A stretch of DNA of 64,000 nt, taken from assembly GCF_030123325.1 (NCBI RefSeq), contig NZ_CP126106.1, forward strand, positions 710,001 to 774,000, read 5' to 3'. Source of the DNA: Peribacillus simplex (GTDB taxonomy: Bacteria; Bacillota; Bacilli; Bacillales; DSM-1321). The translations under genes were made by a program, and so were the position numbers. The notes beneath the pieces are model-generated. The model had not been told where the DNA came from. It ran no database searches and saw only the letters and a program-made list of their open reading frames with translations. Of the stretch, positions 15,894 to 25,044 are shown in pieces (within the stretch, counting starts at the first letter, position 1; each line of letters begins with the position of its first letter).

Positions 15894-17294
15894 TTATAAA
15901 AGTATCGTGATCGTGGTTCCCTTATTTTCAATGCTAGTCAAATCTAGTTTACCTTTATGAGCCAGAATGATGTCCCTTGCAATGGCCATTCCTAAACCGG
16001 TCCCATGTGTACTGGCAGTATTCGTACCTCGATAATAGCGTTCAAAAACCTGTTCTAAATCTTTGGCGGGAATACCGCGGCCATTATCGGCAATGGTAAT
16101 TTGGGTATGCAATTCTGATTGTGGACCAAGATCATCAATTTGTATTTTCACAACGACATTTTCCTCGTTATGCACGAGTGCGTTATAGATAAGGTTAAAT
16201 ATCGCCCGTTTCAGTAATTTCTTATCCACCTTATGTGTTGCTTTGTCCACATTTGCCACAAACTCAACCTGTTGATCACCAAATTGTGAATCATTTAAAA
16301 GCTCGATCGTCATTTCTCTTATAAACCCGACGATATCAATATCTTCAAATTGCAAAGGAAGTCGTTGGTTGCGCAAACGCATCGTTAAATTCAGGTCATC
16401 CAACAAATCTTTCATATAAACGGACTGTCTATTGATAACGGATGTAAACTCATACAATTCCTGTGGTGTTAATTCAGTGGCGTTATCTTTCATCAATTCT
16501 GTATAACCATGGATGGAAGCAAGTGGTGTCTTCATGTCGTGGGAAATATTGCTAATCCATTCCTCACGCATTTGGTCGAGTTGATCACGTTCTTTTTCAT
16601 ACTGATCCAACTTCACCGATAGTTCATTCATATTGCGAAATACATCTTCATAAACGCCTTTTGGTATGCTCATTTTTTTAAAGCGCCGCTCCCGAAGCTG
16701 CTGAATTCCTTCTATTAATATGTTCAGCGGACTCGTTAATTTCTTTCCAAATAAGAATCCAATGACTAATGCAATGAGGATATCCACGATTAAAAATATT
16801 ACTAGTAAGATGTTAAAGTTCTTAAAAACTTTTTCATAATCATAGGTTATTACATAGCGGCCAATTTTCTGTTCCTTAACTCCTACAAAATAGCTGAAAT
16901 TATGGGCTTCGCCGACAAAAACAGTCGTTTCTGCATCAATTTCCTTATACTTATACATTTGGACGATTTCAACAGGAGAATATACGGTTTGCAATTTTTG
17001 AGGTGTATAAAAGGCTGCAACTTGCTCACCCTCATCATTCAAAAATTGTATCCAAGCGTTATTGTTCCGCAGTTTTTCCAGCCCTTCTTCATTTACGATC
17101 GGTTTGTTATCGATTAGTTCCACATATTGTGAAAATGTTCTGCTGAAATTTTCAGCAGAAACTTCTTCTGCCTCGAAATTATGCATGGCTCGATAAAAGA
17201 GTAGGGATAAAAGTAAAATTGTATTTACGATCCCTACGATTACAACAATTGTCACAACGGATCCTAAAAAGCGCCGTGTCAATTTCCACTTCAT
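15894..17294 (-). CDS. Sensor histidine kinase with extracellular sensor domain
   Basis: The 466-residue kinase has a membrane helix at 12-34, an extracellular domain of about 125 residues, a second helix at 161-182, a HAMP linker, a HisKA domain with phospho-acceptor His252 (NISHDMKTPLASIHGY) and an HATPase domain (N-box IFNLIYNALVHN, G1 DNGRGIP, G2 GTGLGMA). BceS-type kinases lack an extracellular domain, so despite its position next to the BceAB-like transporter it is not a canonical Bce sensor. It overlaps the regulator gene by four bases. Confidence 0.92.
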   Translation of the reverse strand: MKWKLTRRFLGSVVTIVVIVGIVNTILLLSLLFYRAMHNFEAEEVSAENFSRTFSQYVELIDNKPIVNEEGLEKLRNNNAWIQFLNDEGEQVAAFYTPQKLQTVYSPVEIVQMYKYKEIDAETTVFVGEAHNFSYFVGVKEQKIGRYVITYDYEKVFKNFNILLVIFLIVDILIALVIGFLFGKKLTSPLNILIEGIQQLRERRFKKMSIPKGVYEDVFRNMNELSVKLDQYEKERDQLDQMREEWISNISHDMKTPLASIHGYTELMKDNATELTPQELYEFTSVINRQSVYMKDLLDDLNLTMRLRNQRLPLQFEDIDIVGFIREMTIELLNDSQFGDQQVEFVANVDKATHKVDKKLLKRAIFNLIYNALVHNEENVVVKIQIDDLGPQSELHTQITIADNGRGIPAKDLEQVFERYYRGTNTASTHGTGLGMAIARDIILAHKGKLDLTSIENKGTTITILL

Positions 17295-18001
17295 CTTGTT
17301 TCACCCTTGGTTTGCAGTTTATAACCAAGCCCTTTAACGGTTAGTAAAAAAGAGGGATTTGAAGGGTCTGCTTCGATTTTTTCGCGTAAACGGCGAATAT
17401 GTACCATTACTGTATTATCAGAGCCAAAGAAATCATCGCCCCACACATGTTCAAATAAAGTTTCCTTGCTCAAGATCTGATTCGGGTGATGCATAAAGCA
17501 GCTCATCAGTCCGATTTCTTTAGCTGTGAGCTCAAGCGTTTTGCCATCCTTTTTCACTTCATTTTCATTTGCGCTAAGCTCAAAAGGACCAACTTGATAT
17601 TTTTTCGGAGCCGCCTTTTCCTCTGAAAAGCCCGCACGCCTCAGCTGCGCCTTTACCCGATATGCCACTTCTTTCGGACTGAATGGTTTGGTAATATAAT
17701 CATCCCCGCCAATCGCCAACCCTAGAAGCTTATCAATTTCCTCATCCTTTGCCGACAAAAATAAAATGGGCACATTCGACACTTCACGAATCTGCTTGCA
17801 TAAATCATAGCCTTCACCATCAGGCAGCATAATATCAAGCAAGACCAGTGATGGATCGAACTCCTGAAACCTTGCCCACCCATCCGCAATCGTCCCCGCC
17901 GTAACAATATTCGGGATACCTTCTTTATGTAAAACTGTCTCCATGAGACGTGCCAAATCTTCTTCATCGTCAATAATTAAAATCCACTGATCATTCGACA
18001 T
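17291..18001 (-). CDS. OmpR/PhoB-type response regulator
   Basis: This 236-residue regulator has a receiver domain with acidic pocket DD11-12, phospho-acceptor Asp56 (LVLLDIMLP) and Lys in FLSAKDEE, plus a C-terminal winged helix (residues about 130-230, GSDNTVMVHIRRLREKI). The start is set by GGGAGG seven bases before ATG 18001. It forms an operon with the following kinase. Its targets are unknown; the convergent BceAB-like operon and the divergent MFS exporter are possible. Confidence 0.93.
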   Translation of the reverse strand: MSNDQWILIIDDEEDLARLMETVLHKEGIPNIVTAGTIADGWARFQEFDPSLVLLDIMLPDGEGYDLCKQIREVSNVPILFLSAKDEEIDKLLGLAIGGDDYITKPFSPKEVAYRVKAQLRRAGFSEEKAAPKKYQVGPFELSANENEVKKDGKTLELTAKEIGLMSCFMHHPNQILSKETLFEHVWGDDFFGSDNTVMVHIRRLREKIEADPSNPSFLLTVKGLGYKLQTKGETR

Positions 18002-18352
18002 TCTGCTACCTCCCAAACATCAATCATACCCTCCAGTATAGAGCACCCCTTAAGAAAAAATAAGGGGAGGAAAGATATTTAACGAACTCATTCCATTATT
18101 TTCACGAAACAGAGTCGAAAAAATGAAAATACCATTACATGAAAAGTTACTGTAGAGATCAGGATTCTGAGCCTGGTTCTTATTTTGTTAAGGGAGTTTC
18201 CGAAAGAAGATCATGCTTCATACTGATTTGGTAAAGGTTGTATGATAAACTGTTTAAAGTATTGTTAGGAAGATTATGCTAAGTGATATAGGATTCAGAA
18301 ATTCGTTCCAAAGTACGTAGCGATTGTGGAAGAATAAAAGGAGAAAAAAATA
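18002..18352. other. Intergenic region between divergent regulator and MFS genes
   Basis: This 351-bp spacer contains a short hairpin (CCCCTTA/TAAGGGG, 18047-18068) in the leader of the regulator gene. It must hold both divergent promoters, but I see no clear consensus boxes and no coding frame. Confidence 0.4.
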
Positions 18353-19528
18353 ATGGAAACAAAAAAGGTGTTACCCGTTCTTTTTTTAGTGATGTTTTTA
18401 GTCATGGTCGGATTTGGGATCATCATTCCCGTCATTCCGTTCCTTGCCGAAAAGGTTGGTGGCAGTCCTACAGAGCTTGGTCTTTTAATGGCTGTTTATT
18501 CATTAATGCAATTATTTTTTGCCCCGATGTGGGGACGCATATCTGACCGGATTGGACGTAAGCCTGTCATGATTATCGGGATTGCTGGACTGGCCATTTC
18601 GTTTTTCATCATGGCTTCGGCGGATTCCTTATGGGTATTATTTGTAGCCAGGATCATTGGGGGGATTTTGTCATCGGCAAACATGCCAACCGCAATGGCG
18701 TATGTGGCTGATATCACGACGCCGGAAGATCGGGGAAAAGGGATGGGAATCATCGGGGCCGCTACAGGGCTTGGATTCATCTTCGGACCTGCGATTGGCG
18801 GGGTATTCTCCAAATCAAGTTTGAACTTACCGTTTTACATTGCTGGAATATCCTCTTTGATTACTTTATTCTTAGTGATCGCGATACTAAAGGAATCACA
18901 TACAGTAGAGAAGAGGGCCCAGCAGTCAAAAAATAAAGAGTCCATGTGGAAAGCCTTCAAAGGGCCTCTTAAGACCATGTTCTTTCTGCAAATGATCGTC
19001 ACCCTTTCAATGGCAGGACTCGAAACGACTTTTGCCTATTTTGCAGCCAAAAAGGCTGATATAAATCTTGTACAATTAGGCTATATCTTTATGATCATGG
19101 GGTTTGGCAGTGCGATCGTTCAAGGTGGATTAGTGGGTAGGATGACAAAGAAATATGGGGAAGGCGCGGTTATCCGAATGGGAATCATCGTGTCGGCAGT
19201 TGGCTTCATTCTCATCCTGTTCTCTTCCGGTTTTTGGACATCGGCGATCTTCCTGACTATCTTCGGATTGGGTAATGGGTTCATCCGGCCGGCCATTTCG
19301 GCACTGCTGACCAAAAGTTCCATGACGGGCCATGGCAGTGTCACTGGCCTGCTATCTTCATTCGACTCGTTCGGCAGGATTGCGGGTCCCCCGATAGGCG
19401 GTTGGTTATTTTCGATTTCGATTGATTTACCATTTATATCGGGCGCAATCCTTTCCGTTTTTGCTTTGATTCTTTTTCAGTTATACCATGCACGGACACA
19501 GAGTGAACAGGTCCAAGCATCTCATTAA
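18353..19528 (+). CDS. MFS multidrug efflux transporter (DHA1, 12 TM)
   Basis: The 391-residue protein has twelve membrane helices and the DHA1 signatures: motif A GRISDRIGRKPVMIIG (loop 2-3) and the drug-antiporter motif C GLGFIFGPAIGGVF in helix 5. It is of the Bmr/Blt/TetA(L)-related exporter group; the natural substrate cannot be read from the sequence. It stands alone, divergent from the two-component regulator. Confidence 0.88.
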   Translation: METKKVLPVLFLVMFLVMVGFGIIIPVIPFLAEKVGGSPTELGLLMAVYSLMQLFFAPMWGRISDRIGRKPVMIIGIAGLAISFFIMASADSLWVLFVARIIGGILSSANMPTAMAYVADITTPEDRGKGMGIIGAATGLGFIFGPAIGGVFSKSSLNLPFYIAGISSLITLFLVIAILKESHTVEKRAQQSKNKESMWKAFKGPLKTMFFLQMIVTLSMAGLETTFAYFAAKKADINLVQLGYIFMIMGFGSAIVQGGLVGRMTKKYGEGAVIRMGIIVSAVGFILILFSSGFWTSAIFLTIFGLGNGFIRPAISALLTKSSMTGHGSVTGLLSSFDSFGRIAGPPIGGWLFSISIDLPFISGAILSVFALILFQLYHARTQSEQVQASH

Positions 19529-19546
19529 TTTAATGATATGCAAATA

Positions 19547-19570
19547 CCCCCCATTTCTAAAAATGGGGGG
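19547..19570. terminator. GC-rich hairpin between convergent genes
   Basis: A ten-pair perfect stem (CCCCCCATTT/AAATGGGGGG) with a CTAA loop lies between the MFS gene and the convergent ABC operon. There is no good T-run on either strand, so it may be a weak terminator or an mRNA 3' stabiliser. Confidence 0.5.
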
Positions 19571-19603
19571 TGGCCGCGAGCGATGCTTGAATAGCACCGT
19601 GTT

Positions 19604-20341
19604 TTATTGGATCATATTGAGGAATTTACGTGTACGCGCTTCTTTAGGATTTGTGAAAATTTGCTCGGGTGTTCCCCGCTCCATTATTTTTCCTTCATCC
19701 ATGAAAATGACTTCGTCGGCGACTTCACGGGCGAAACGCATTTCATGGGTCACCACGATCATTGTCATGCCTTCATCTTTCGCCAGGTTTTTCATGACCT
19801 GTAACACGTCCCCGACTAGTTCGGGATCTAAAGCGGACGTGGGTTCATCGAATAGCATGACCTTAGGCTCCATGGCAAGGGCCCTTGCAATTCCGACTCG
19901 CTGCTGCTGTCCGCCGGACAATTGAAATGGATAAAAATCGATTTTTTCACCTAAGCCCACTTTTGTAAGCAGGGCGGCAGCCGTTTCTTTCGCTTGATGT
20001 TTGGCTATGTTTTTTACAATGATGGGGCCTTCCATTACATTTTCCAATGCCGTTTTGTGGGGGAAGAGGTTATAGCTTTGGAAAACCATCCCTGTCAAAC
20101 TGCGAAAAGATGTAATCGATTTTTTTCTAACGGGCTTCTTGAAGTCCATTACTGTTTCATCGATTTCAATCGTCCCGTCCGTTGGCACCTCAAGGAGATT
20201 CAAACACCGAAGAAAGGTTGTTTTACCTGAACCCGAAGGACCGATCAATACAATGACTTTACCTTGCTCCACTTCCAAATCGATGCCCTTTAATACTTCA
20301 AGGTCACCAAATGATTTATGAAGATTCTTAATGTTGATCAT
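19604..20341 (-). CDS. tcyC: Polar amino acid (cystine-type) ABC transporter ATP-binding protein
   Basis: A 245-residue ATPase of the PAAT family: Walker A GPSGSGKT, signature LSGGQQQR, Walker B VMLFDEPTSALDPEL, H-loop VVTHEM. Length and gene order (binding protein, permease, ATPase) match TcyABC, the L-cystine importer of B. subtilis. The permease and binding protein resemble TcyB and TcyA more than glutamine or arginine systems. It is the last gene of the operon, 29 bases after the permease gene. Another sulfur amino acid or polar amino acid is possible. Confidence 0.8.
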   Translation of the reverse strand: MINIKNLHKSFGDLEVLKGIDLEVEQGKVIVLIGPSGSGKTTFLRCLNLLEVPTDGTIEIDETVMDFKKPVRKKSITSFRSLTGMVFQSYNLFPHKTALENVMEGPIIVKNIAKHQAKETAAALLTKVGLGEKIDFYPFQLSGGQQQRVGIARALAMEPKVMLFDEPTSALDPELVGDVLQVMKNLAKDEGMTMIVVTHEMRFAREVADEVIFMDEGKIMERGTPEQIFTNPKEARTRKFLNMIQ

Positions 20342-20370
20342 TTTAAAATCTCCTTTAACTACTGCGGTTC

Positions 20371-21084
20371 TTATTTTGCTACATAACGATTAAGTCTGTC
20401 CTCTAAACTTCCTTGAATGAAAGATAGAATGGTACACAAAATCCAATATAAAGCAGCTGCTTCCATGTAAAGTAGTAGAAATTCATAGTTTTTTGCAGCG
20501 ATTTCTTGAGCTTTACGGAATAATTCCATTACAAGAATGAGTGATGCAAGCGATGTATCTTTTAAAAGGCTAATGAACGTATTGGATAATGGGGGAACGG
20601 ATACCCGAGCTGCTTGCGGCAAGACAATCCGCTTTAAAGCTTGGGTATATGACATCCCGATTGAATAACCTGCTTCCCATTGCCCTTTTGGTATGGATAA
20701 AATGGCTGCTCGTATAATTTCCGAAGCGTATGCTCCAACACTTAGTGAGAAACCGATAATAGCCGATATGAAAGGATCGATGGTTACACCTAAATTTGGA
20801 AGTCCATAGAAAATGATAAATAATTGCACAAGTAATGGTGTCCCGCGGATGATTGACACATATACTCGCGCAATTATTTGAAGAATCCTAATGGAAGATA
20901 ATCTAGCCAATGCTGTGAGTACAGCGAGAATAAGGCCGAGAACGAATGAGATCAATGTTAGTGGAATCGTATATTGAATAGCTCCCTCTATCATCGGATA
21001 GAGGGAGGTTTGAGCGATGGAAACAAGCTGGTCCATACGCTCGGGGTCGGTGAAAATATTACTTAGGAGAAACATCTTCACCAA
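20371..21084 (-). CDS. tcyB: Polar amino acid (cystine-type) ABC transporter permease
   Basis: The 237-residue permease has five membrane helices and the EAA loop (EAGYSIGMSYTQALKRIVLPQAARVSVPPL) that contacts the ATPase. It resembles TcyB in length and pattern (TPLLVQLFIIFYGLPNLG). The start is unsettled: TTG 21084, GTG 21081 or ATG 21075 are all in frame and all overlap the end of the binding-protein gene, implying coupled translation. Confidence 0.8.
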   Translation of the reverse strand: MVKMFLLSNIFTDPERMDQLVSIAQTSLYPMIEGAIQYTIPLTLISFVLGLILAVLTALARLSSIRILQIIARVYVSIIRGTPLLVQLFIIFYGLPNLGVTIDPFISAIIGFSLSVGAYASEIIRAAILSIPKGQWEAGYSIGMSYTQALKRIVLPQAARVSVPPLSNTFISLLKDTSLASLILVMELFRKAQEIAAKNYEFLLLYMEAAALYWILCTILSFIQGSLEDRLNRYVAK

Positions 21085-21883
21085 ACCATTTATCCGAGAT
21101 TTTCGCGTACGTGCCGTCGTCTTTCATTGCTTTAAGGGCTTTGTTTACTTCTTCCACTAATTTGCCGCTGTCTTTCCTGAACATTAAACCACTTGCGACT
21201 CCGCTTTCTTCCTCATCAGCGACTTTGATAGGTGCATCCGGGTGTTGCTTTTTATAATCAAGGTACGATAATTTGTCATTGATCGTGGCATCCACACGTT
21301 TAGAAGCAATAAGCTGTACGGATTGAGAAAATCCTTCAATGCCTGTAACTTCAGCACCATGTGATTTGGCTAGATCATTGTAATTACTCGTTAAAGATTG
21401 TGCAGAGGTCTTGCCTTTCAAGTCATCGAAGGATTTAATATCCGAATTATCTTTGTGTACAAGCAATACGGCTCCTGATTGAATATATGGGTCAGAGAAA
21501 TCATATTTCTTTTGACGGTCTTCATCGATGCCCACTTGGTTTGCGATCATATCAAATCGTTTAGCATCCAAGCCTGCAAACATGCCGTCCCATTGTGTTT
21601 CCTTGAATTCTGCTTTCACTCCAAGGCGTTTAGCAACTTCTTTAGCAATTTCAACATCAAACCCCGTTAGTTTATCTGAATCATCGTGGAATGTGAAAGG
21701 GGGGTATGTACCTTCAGTTCCAACAGTTAATACGCCATCTTTTTTGACTTTATCATATAGACTTTCTTGTGAAGAAGATTTATTGCCGGTATCGTTTGCC
21801 TCATTTTTGGTATTGGTACCACAAGCGGTAAGTACAACCGTGAAAGCTAACAATAGCGATAAAAGTGCAACCATTTTTTTCAT
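21059..21883 (-). CDS. tcyA: Cystine-type solute-binding lipoprotein
   Basis: The 274-residue lipoprotein has a signal peptide ending in lipobox LTAC (Cys21) and an SBP_bac_3 fold (VGTEGTYPPFTFHDDSDKLTGFDVEIAKEVAKRLG). The segment NQVGIDEDRQKKYDFSDPY is typical of TcyA-like cystine receptors. AGGAGG lies nine bases before ATG 21883. It is first in its operon and should be the most abundant component. Upstream I see no S-box or T-box structure. Confidence 0.82.
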   Translation of the reverse strand: MKKMVALLSLLLAFTVVLTACGTNTKNEANDTGNKSSSQESLYDKVKKDGVLTVGTEGTYPPFTFHDDSDKLTGFDVEIAKEVAKRLGVKAEFKETQWDGMFAGLDAKRFDMIANQVGIDEDRQKKYDFSDPYIQSGAVLLVHKDNSDIKSFDDLKGKTSAQSLTSNYNDLAKSHGAEVTGIEGFSQSVQLIASKRVDATINDKLSYLDYKKQHPDAPIKVADEEESGVASGLMFRKDSGKLVEEVNKALKAMKDDGTYAKISDKWFGEDVSPK

Positions 21884-22108
21884 TTGGGTAAACCTCCTAG
21901 TAATCTGATAGGGATTGATACTCTGTGATACTATACAAGAAAAGGAAAAAAGTCAATGAAAATAACTTACATCATTAGTGTTAATGAAACTTGGTGAATT
22001 ATACGGATTTTCACGCATTGAAGTGAAATAATACTAAAAGAAAGATGTATCGTTATCCGAGGAAGGATTTTAAAGAAAGGGAAGGGTCATTAAGAATCCA
22101 AGGGGACA
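21884..22108. other. Leader region of the tcy-like operon
   Basis: This AT-rich spacer precedes the cystine-type operon. It presumably holds the promoter on the minus strand, but I see no convincing riboswitch, operator or coding frame. Confidence 0.4.
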
Positions 22109-22111
22109 AAA

Positions 22112-22156
22112 AGGCCCTCCTCCACGTCGATTATTAGCTAAGTGGAGAGGGGGCTT
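22112..22156 (-). terminator. Terminator of the PHP-domain gene
   Basis: An imperfect GC-rich stem (GCCCTCCTCCAC at 22114-22125 with GTGGAGAGGGGGC at 22142-22154) is followed on the minus strand by a TTTTTG run. Confidence 0.7.
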
Positions 22157-22195
22157 CTTTAGAGCGTCCAGAACTATTGCAGGATACTTTTCAAC

Positions 22196-23785
22196 TTAGT
22201 GTTTATCATGATTCCTATCCTCCACGCTGACGAAAATAGGGTTCGAATAGAACCAAAGGTCTTTATAGTTACGTTTGTTTATTTCTGAAAAACGCGTTTC
22301 GTTATCCTCGATTTCAGTTTTTGTATCGATCAGCGGTTCACCGTCCATCGTTTCTCCAGAGACATTTTCCCCTAGGTTCGTGCCTCGCAAACGGAAATAT
22401 TGATCCTTATTTGCTTTGACTTTGTAAGTGATGGTATGAAAACCATCGCGATCGGTTTTCCAGTCTTTACTTGTAAAGCGTTTAACCACTTTTGTCGTAT
22501 CATTGGTGGCTTTATTATAAGCAGGTGTTCCAGGAACCGCTTTCCCTGTTACTTCCCCCGAAATTAGGTCCACGTGGTCCACTTTGACGGAGTCCCCGTT
22601 GTTGTTCTTTTTAGGGCTCTTAAATCGGATGGTGATCTTGACCATCTGTCCTTCCTTCACCTTAAGGTCCCCGCCCATCTCAACCTTGTTGTTTCCGTTT
22701 TTAGCTTGGAAATCAAGGGCATCGATCAAGTCACCAAAAACGGAGAAGGATTTCCCTGATCGCATGCCGTCAAGGACGGATTTTACTGATGAGCCATTTA
22801 CCCATGTATAATTCTTGGAATATTCTCCTGGCCAGTAACCGCTGGAGTATAGGCGATTTTCACTGATTTCGAAATGGGAGTCCGAATTGGAAAAATTCCA
22901 AAACTTACGGCCTTCCCCAAGAAGCGCATCCCATGCACCTCCTACCTTAGCAAGCATGTAATCGGATCCGCCATAGGTCCGGTTTTCCGGTGTTGCCAGG
23001 TTTAAACCGCCTCGATCTGGCTCCATCTGGTTACCTGGCATACCTTCAAATCCGAACATGACATCCGGGGCGATATTGTTGAAGTCACGAAAATCAGATA
23101 TGTTGTAAACCCTCTTTCTTGATGGGTGGTTCAATATGGCATAACTTGTATGCTTATAATTTTTCTCAAGCCATGCCAATGCTGTTCGAGCATCCTCGGG
23201 TGTCTTATTGGCTCTTTGATCCTGTGCTTTCCAGACGGCTACATCCTTAGAATCAAACAACTTTTCATCCTGGTTGGTGAACAGATATTCGAACTGATTG
23301 CCAGCTTTCAGGCTTTTAGGTGAGCCCAGTTGATCTCCCAAAATGCCTATGCCGACATGCTCGTATGTAGGCATGTCCCATTCGAAGCCTGAAAAGATGA
23401 CTTTATTTTTAAATTTGCCCTCTTTTTGCAGTTGTTCCATTTTCGGGGCTTGATATTGAATGATTCCCTGAGACAGCGGTATCGGCCCGCCTGGAATCAA
23501 ATGTCCCTCATCATCCCTTGAAGACATCCTCAAGTGGTCGGAAATTCCCATCCAATCCAAGCCATACTTATTAAATGCGTTATTTAGCAAGCTCTCAAGG
23601 CTCTGTGATTCCGCGGCATCATCGGACTGAGTGGTATGGGCATGATATTCCCCTTTCATCCATCTGCCTCCCGGATTTGTCTGATTGTCTTCTGCATCTT
23701 TTGCAGCAACCGCGACCGGAAGACCCTGGAAAAGGATGGCTATGCTTAGAACCGAAACTGTGAAAGCCCTGAACTTATTAATCAT
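22196..23785 (-). CDS. Secreted PHP-domain (metallophosphoesterase-like) protein
   Basis: The 529-residue protein starts with a signal peptide (FRAFTVSVLSIAILFQGLPVAVAA) and continues with a PHP-type metal site: GEYHAHTTQSDDA near the N-terminus, WMGISDHLR, then FEWDMP and NSDSHFEIS. PHP domains hydrolyse phosphoesters with a trinuclear metal site; secreted members are poorly characterised. The C-terminal half (from about 360) is beta-rich and may bind a ligand. The start is ATG 23785, with GGAGGG nine bases upstream rather than the ATG at 23803. It is a single gene with its own terminator. Confidence 0.75.
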   Translation of the reverse strand: MINKFRAFTVSVLSIAILFQGLPVAVAAKDAEDNQTNPGGRWMKGEYHAHTTQSDDAAESQSLESLLNNAFNKYGLDWMGISDHLRMSSRDDEGHLIPGGPIPLSQGIIQYQAPKMEQLQKEGKFKNKVIFSGFEWDMPTYEHVGIGILGDQLGSPKSLKAGNQFEYLFTNQDEKLFDSKDVAVWKAQDQRANKTPEDARTALAWLEKNYKHTSYAILNHPSRKRVYNISDFRDFNNIAPDVMFGFEGMPGNQMEPDRGGLNLATPENRTYGGSDYMLAKVGGAWDALLGEGRKFWNFSNSDSHFEISENRLYSSGYWPGEYSKNYTWVNGSSVKSVLDGMRSGKSFSVFGDLIDALDFQAKNGNNKVEMGGDLKVKEGQMVKITIRFKSPKKNNNGDSVKVDHVDLISGEVTGKAVPGTPAYNKATNDTTKVVKRFTSKDWKTDRDGFHTITYKVKANKDQYFRLRGTNLGENVSGETMDGEPLIDTKTEIEDNETRFSEINKRNYKDLWFYSNPIFVSVEDRNHDKH

Positions 23786-23948
23786 TTTACCGACACCCTC
23801 CATATATTGAAATAATATTGAACAAGCTAATTTTATTGTAAAAGTATTAAGAATCCGTTTGGGGTGAGTATGGTTTTTGTAAAAGGAAAGACCGATTCTG
23901 GTACTAGTGGTTTAGAAATTGAAAGGAGGGGGAAGGGCTTGTAACAAA

Positions 23949-23986
23949 AAAGGTTGTAGAGAAAAAATTTTTTCTCTACAACCTTT
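23949..23986 (-). terminator. Perfect palindromic terminator of the YjgB-like gene
   Basis: A 38-bp perfect palindrome (arms AAAGGTTGTAGAGAAAAAA and its complement) with a T6 run following on the minus strand. Confidence 0.85.
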
Positions 23987-24008
23987 AACGACTATTTTGC
24001 CGTAAATA

Positions 24009-24647
24009 TTATTTAGCTTCGAGTAGATTGATATGATCTACAGTTTGATCTTCACCAACAATGAATTGAAGTTCATAATTTCCTGTCTTGTAAATGTAGT
24101 TGATTTCATTCTTACTGGAAATATGGCGTATTTCGTCAGCACTGCCGAGTTGTTTTACTAAAACTTTAGGTGTGATGCTTCCTAGATTATGGTCCCGTTC
24201 TACATTTGTCCCAAAATATCGGATTTGTGAAATGGTCTTTTCATCGTTATAGGCAAATGCAAATCCTGGATGCCCCATTTCTGCATGATAATAGTCAAAA
24301 GTATCATCTGTGTTACTTGGCTCAGGGGGGGAACCGAATGTCTCATATACATCTTTTTGGGTCTTTTCATTAATTTTTAAACCCATGGCAGTATAAGGCA
24401 TTTCTCCTGAAAAGGCTTTATTGTAGATCTCATGTAAGGTGGTAAGAGCGTGTTCCTGAGCTAAGGCAGAAGCGGAATCCATTGTGGATGCAGCCTCAAC
24501 CGGTTCTGTTGAAAACGATGTACCTGCCCCTAAAAGAGAACCGGTTAGAATAACCGCGCTAACCATTCTGGCAGCTGGTTTTTTGATAACATCATTTCTT
24601 ATCCCTCCTATATCATTACTTTTCCACAATTTCCTAGCATGAAACAT
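24009..24647 (-). CDS. YjgB-like secreted DUF4309 protein, start probably frameshifted
   Basis: The C-terminal 150 residues match the DUF4309 domain of B. subtilis YjgB (YNKAFSGEMPYTAMGLKI, KDVYETFGSPPE), preceded by a signal-peptide core (MVSAVILTGSLLGAGTSF). The open frame from ATG 24647 has no ribosome binding site and a 28-residue hydrophilic prefix. A perfect GGAGGG with seven-base spacing points instead at tandem ATGs at 24595/24592, which are in another frame. Adding one A to the A6 run at 24579-24584 joins these ATGs to the signal peptide. The gene may therefore be frameshifted, slippage-dependent or mis-sequenced. Confidence 0.7.
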   Translation of the reverse strand: MFHARKLWKSNDIGGIRNDVIKKPAARMVSAVILTGSLLGAGTSFSTEPVEAASTMDSASALAQEHALTTLHEIYNKAFSGEMPYTAMGLKINEKTQKDVYETFGSPPEPSNTDDTFDYYHAEMGHPGFAFAYNDEKTISQIRYFGTNVERDHNLGSITPKVLVKQLGSADEIRHISSKNEINYIYKTGNYELQFIVGEDQTVDHINLLEAK

Positions 24648-24771
24648 TTTTGGGTGAGCAATTGGAATGTTTGATAATGGTGGGGCATCAGGTACATTTC
24701 ACAATCTTTCATTCTGTAAAATGTTTGGACCTTATAGGTCAATAAGGGATGTTTCATGCAGTCGAAAAATA

Positions 24772-24990
24772 AAGGCTCTTTTCGTAAAGATTGTTGTTTT
24801 TAAAACGAAACGATTTAAGGTTGATTGGAGCGCAAGTGCGAGACTCCTGCGGGAGCAGCGGGACAGGTGAGACCCCACAGGCGTTTACGCCGAGGAGGCT
24901 CACCGCCCGCCCCGCGGAAAGCAAGCATCTGGAGGGGAAGTCAACCACACCGCTTTACTTGGTAAATAGCAACAAAGTATGCGAAAACAG
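24772..24990. repeat. 219-bp MITE-like repeat, copy 1
   Basis: This non-coding element is almost identical (five differences) to the one at 34151-34369 and of exactly equal length. The ends are an imperfect inverted repeat: TTTTCG...TTGTTG near the left end and the complement of CGAAAACAG with CAACAAAG near the right end. The GC-rich interior can fold (GGTGAG with CTCACC, GCGTTTACGC hairpin, GTTGATT with AATCAAC). It is much more GC-rich than its surroundings. No transposase is present. Confidence 0.75.
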
Positions 24991-24998
24991 CCAAAATA

Positions 24999-25032
24999 AA
25001 AAAGGTGCTTCACCATGATGAAACACCTTTTG
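24999..25032 (-). terminator. Terminator of the DinB-like gene
   Basis: A 13-pair stem with one mismatch (AAAAGGTGCTTCA with TGAAACACCTTTT) and a minus-strand TTTTTTATTTT tail. Confidence 0.8.
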
Positions 25033-25044
25033 AAAATGATGTGA

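Noticed and set aside
21884..22111. Possible S-box or T-box leader in front of the cystine-type ABC operon
   Set aside because: I could not find the conserved helices or the T-box TGGNACCGCG motif; the region is simple AT-rich sequence.
24754..25018. Open frames on both strands inside the repeat (60-75 codons), repeated in the second copy at 34103-34376
   Set aside because: They lie within the MITE-like repeat, lack ribosome binding sites, and are open because the GC-rich palindromic core has few stops. The shared amino acid sequence reflects DNA repetition, not protein conservation.
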